From an uncultured Faecalibacterium sp. (GTDB taxonomy: Bacteria > Bacillota > Clostridia > Oscillospirales > Ruminococcaceae), in assembly GCA_934561115.1 (NCBI GenBank), contig CAKTFS010000025.1, positions 1 through 23,454 on the forward strand: 23,454 nucleotides of DNA. The letters run 5' to 3'. A program made the position numbers and the translations under genes. This document shows, one piece after another, positions 21,782 to 23,454 of this stretch. Each line of letters begins with the position of its first letter. The stretch's first letter is position 1. The notes below the pieces were generated by a model. That model did no database searches, was not told where the DNA came from, and saw nothing but the letters and a program-made list of their open reading frames with translations.

Positions 21782-23110
21782 ATGTCTGTCGAAATTTTGG
21801 ATCTGGGCGCACTGGCGCTCACCGCAGTATTTTTTGCATTGCTGTATTATCTGCACAAGAAAAAGCACGTTGATTTTGGCGTGCGCACCATTCTGGCTGT
21901 GGGTCTTGGCCTGATTGTGGGTCTTGTGTTTAAGGGACACCACACTTACGTAGCAGCCGTAGGCGCTATTTACGCCCATGTGGTCTCCGCCGTGGTCATT
22001 CCGCTGCTGATCTTCAGCATCATTTCCAGCATCACCAATCTGGGCAATTCCGTCCGCCTGAAGCAGATCGGTCTCAAGACCGTGTTCTTTCTGGTGCTGA
22101 ACACCTTCATTGCCAGTCTGATCACCCTGATCGCCGGTGTGGCTACTAACATCGGCAGCGGGGTGCAGTATGAACTGGCCACCGATTACACCGCCAAGGA
22201 AGTGCCTACCTTTGTGGATACGGTCATCAGCCTGTTCCCGCAGAATCTGGCTGCGCACTGGTCCAACGGCGAGGTGGTGCCCATTGTGGTGTTCTGCATT
22301 CTGGTGGCTGTCAGCTTCAACAAGATCGCAGCCAAGAAGCCCGAAGAAGTAGCACCCTTTAAAAAGTTCATTGACGCCGGCGACCTTGTGATGGGCCGTG
22401 TGGTCAGCTATGTGATCTCCTTTACCCCGTATGCGGTCCTTTCTCTGATCGCCCGTGCAGTCAGCCGTTCTTCTCCTGCGGATCTCATTCCGCTGCTCAG
22501 CGTTCTGGTACTGGCGTATGTGCTGTGCGGCATTCAGGTCTTTGTTGTGGAAAGCGCCCTGATCAAATTTGTGGGCAAGCTGAGCCCCATCCGCTTTTTC
22601 AAGGGCATCTGGCCCGCAGCAACCGTTGCCTTTACCTCCCAGAGCAGTGTGGGCACCATCCCGGTCACGGTCAACCAGCTGACCCGGAAGCTGGGCGTGA
22701 ATGAGGACGTTGCCGCCTTTGGCGCAAGTCTGGGTGCAAACCTTGGTATGCCGGGCTGCGCGGGCATCTGGCCCACTCTGCTGGCGGTGTTTACCATCCA
22801 TCTGCTGGGCATCGAGTACACACCTGTGCAGTACGCCTTCCTCGTGGTGCTGGCTGTGGTCGTTTCCATTGGTACTGTCGGTGTGCCCGGCACGGCGACC
22901 ATTACCGCAACGGCGCTGTTTGCCGCTGCCGGTCTGCCGGTGGAAGCCATCATCCTGCTTTCTCCCATCTCCAGCATCGTGGATATGGCGCGTACCGCCA
23001 CAAATGTTGTGGGTGCGGCTACCGCCACCACCCTTGTGGCCGCTACCGAAGAGCAGCTGGACACTGCCGTTTACAATGGCACGGCTGAGACGATTGCGGC
23101 AGAAGCCTGA
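21782..23110 (+). CDS. Dicarboxylate/amino acid:cation symporter, TcyP (L-cystine)-like
   Basis: This SLC1/DAACS-fold membrane protein (442 residues) probably takes up an amino acid with Na+ or H+. The re-entrant loop motif AFTSQSSVGTIP (283-294), the region ASLGANLGMPGCAG (about 315-328) and DMARTATNVVG near the C-terminus align from memory with Bacillus TcyP (AFTSRSSAGAMP, NGCAG, DMGRTALNVSG), so L-cystine is the favoured substrate over glutamate or C4-dicarboxylates. It is monocistronic, with its own promoter, palindromic operator candidate, leader ORF and terminator. AAAGGG nine bases before the ATG is a modest ribosome site. Confidence 0.88.
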   Translation: MSVEILDLGALALTAVFFALLYYLHKKKHVDFGVRTILAVGLGLIVGLVFKGHHTYVAAVGAIYAHVVSAVVIPLLIFSIISSITNLGNSVRLKQIGLKTVFFLVLNTFIASLITLIAGVATNIGSGVQYELATDYTAKEVPTFVDTVISLFPQNLAAHWSNGEVVPIVVFCILVAVSFNKIAAKKPEEVAPFKKFIDAGDLVMGRVVSYVISFTPYAVLSLIARAVSRSSPADLIPLLSVLVLAYVLCGIQVFVVESALIKFVGKLSPIRFFKGIWPAATVAFTSQSSVGTIPVTVNQLTRKLGVNEDVAAFGASLGANLGMPGCAGIWPTLLAVFTIHLLGIEYTPVQYAFLVVLAVVVSIGTVGVPGTATITATALFAAAGLPVEAIILLSPISSIVDMARTATNVVGAATATTLVAATEEQLDTAVYNGTAETIAAEA

Positions 23111-23163
23111 GAGGGACATTGAAACTGTTTGCATTATAAATACAATTCAAAAAGAGAAATCAA

Positions 23164-23210
23164 GAAAAGCACCGGTTTGCACGAGGAAAAGCAAATCGGT
23201 GCTTTTTCTT
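23164..23210 (+). terminator. Terminator of the symporter gene
   Basis: GAAAAGCACCGGTTTGC (23164-23180) pairs with GCAAATCGGTGCTTTTT (23191-23207), with two imperfect positions, followed by CTT. It begins about 50 bases after the stop codon. Confidence 0.92.
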
Positions 23211-23454
23211 AACAAAAGAAAGAAACCGAATGAAAATATACAGCGTAAATTGAATTAAGAAGGACTTTCAATTAAAATGCTCTTTACGTGAAATACGTTC
23301 ATGGATTGAAATTGTACAAAAATCATGGGATTTTTTGGGCGTTACGTTAGATAAACCGCAGAAATGAACGCATCCCGCGGACAAATTTTGCAAAACCCCT
23401 TTTCTTTTGCGGAAAGGAGCGGTATAATGCCGCCATAGCACAAGGGCGTGCAAA
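23211..23454 (+). promoter_or_regulatory. AT-rich intergenic end with a possible promoter
   Basis: No convincing gene was found. TATAAT occurs at 23423-23428 near the window edge, with a poor -35 (TTTTCT) at 17 bases; it may belong to a gene beyond the window. Nothing else structured was recognised. Confidence 0.25.

Noticed and set aside
21239..23134. 631-codon minus-strand open frame across the symporter and its leader
   Set aside because: It runs antisense through the well-supported symporter and the end of the regulator, has no fitting family features and crosses a promoter, so it is a shadow.

Overview
The window looks like chromosomal DNA of a Gram-positive gut Clostridia, most likely Faecalibacterium or a close Oscillospirales relative. 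Strong AGGAG ribosome binding sites, sigma-A type TTGACA/TATAAT promoters, RNase Y, a PTS alpha-glucoside system and the interspersed CTCCCTC...GAGGGAG hairpin repeats point that way. This is inferred from gene content and sequence style, because no 16S gene is present. I see no phage, IS element, CRISPR array, tRNA or rRNA. All main genes appear intact.

Layout. At 1-318 there is a repeat cluster and a terminator. A small lipoprotein of unknown function (319-876, -) and RNase Y (1050-2621, -) follow, each with its own promoter and terminator. A maltose-type PTS locus covers 3155-7148: EIICB permease and GH4 6-phospho-alpha-glucosidase on the minus strand, with a divergent RpiR-family regulator. 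Next come an exported flavin reductase with an FMN-binding domain (7270-9255, -) and a divergent LysR regulator (9410-10291, +). A CaCA Na+/Ca2+ exchanger (10427-11401, -), a stand-alone VOC protein and an SLC13-type permease (to 13140, -) follow. About 600 bases without a gene hold a second cluster of the hairpin repeats.

From 13736 to 19466 lies a five-gene minus-strand operon, read in transcription order as DUF1537 acid-sugar kinase, BNR/sialidase-fold protein, iron alcohol dehydrogenase, DapA-family aldolase and PdxA-family dehydrogenase. A divergent PrpR_N/AAA/Fis regulator (19683-21497, +) probably controls it. DUF1537 plus PdxA2 is an established pair for four-carbon acid sugars. The added hydrolase-like, aldolase and alcohol dehydrogenase genes suggest a broader acid-sugar pathway, with the SLC13 permease a plausible importer because TTGAAAC motifs recur at both promoters.

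The last gene (21782-23110, +) is a cation symporter resembling L-cystine transporter TcyP. Its leader contains a 12-codon ORF with a good ribosome binding site and two adjacent cysteine codons, a candidate cysteine-sensing leader peptide. With the competing hairpins of the repeat family and the degenerate AAA regulator, this is the most interesting material here.
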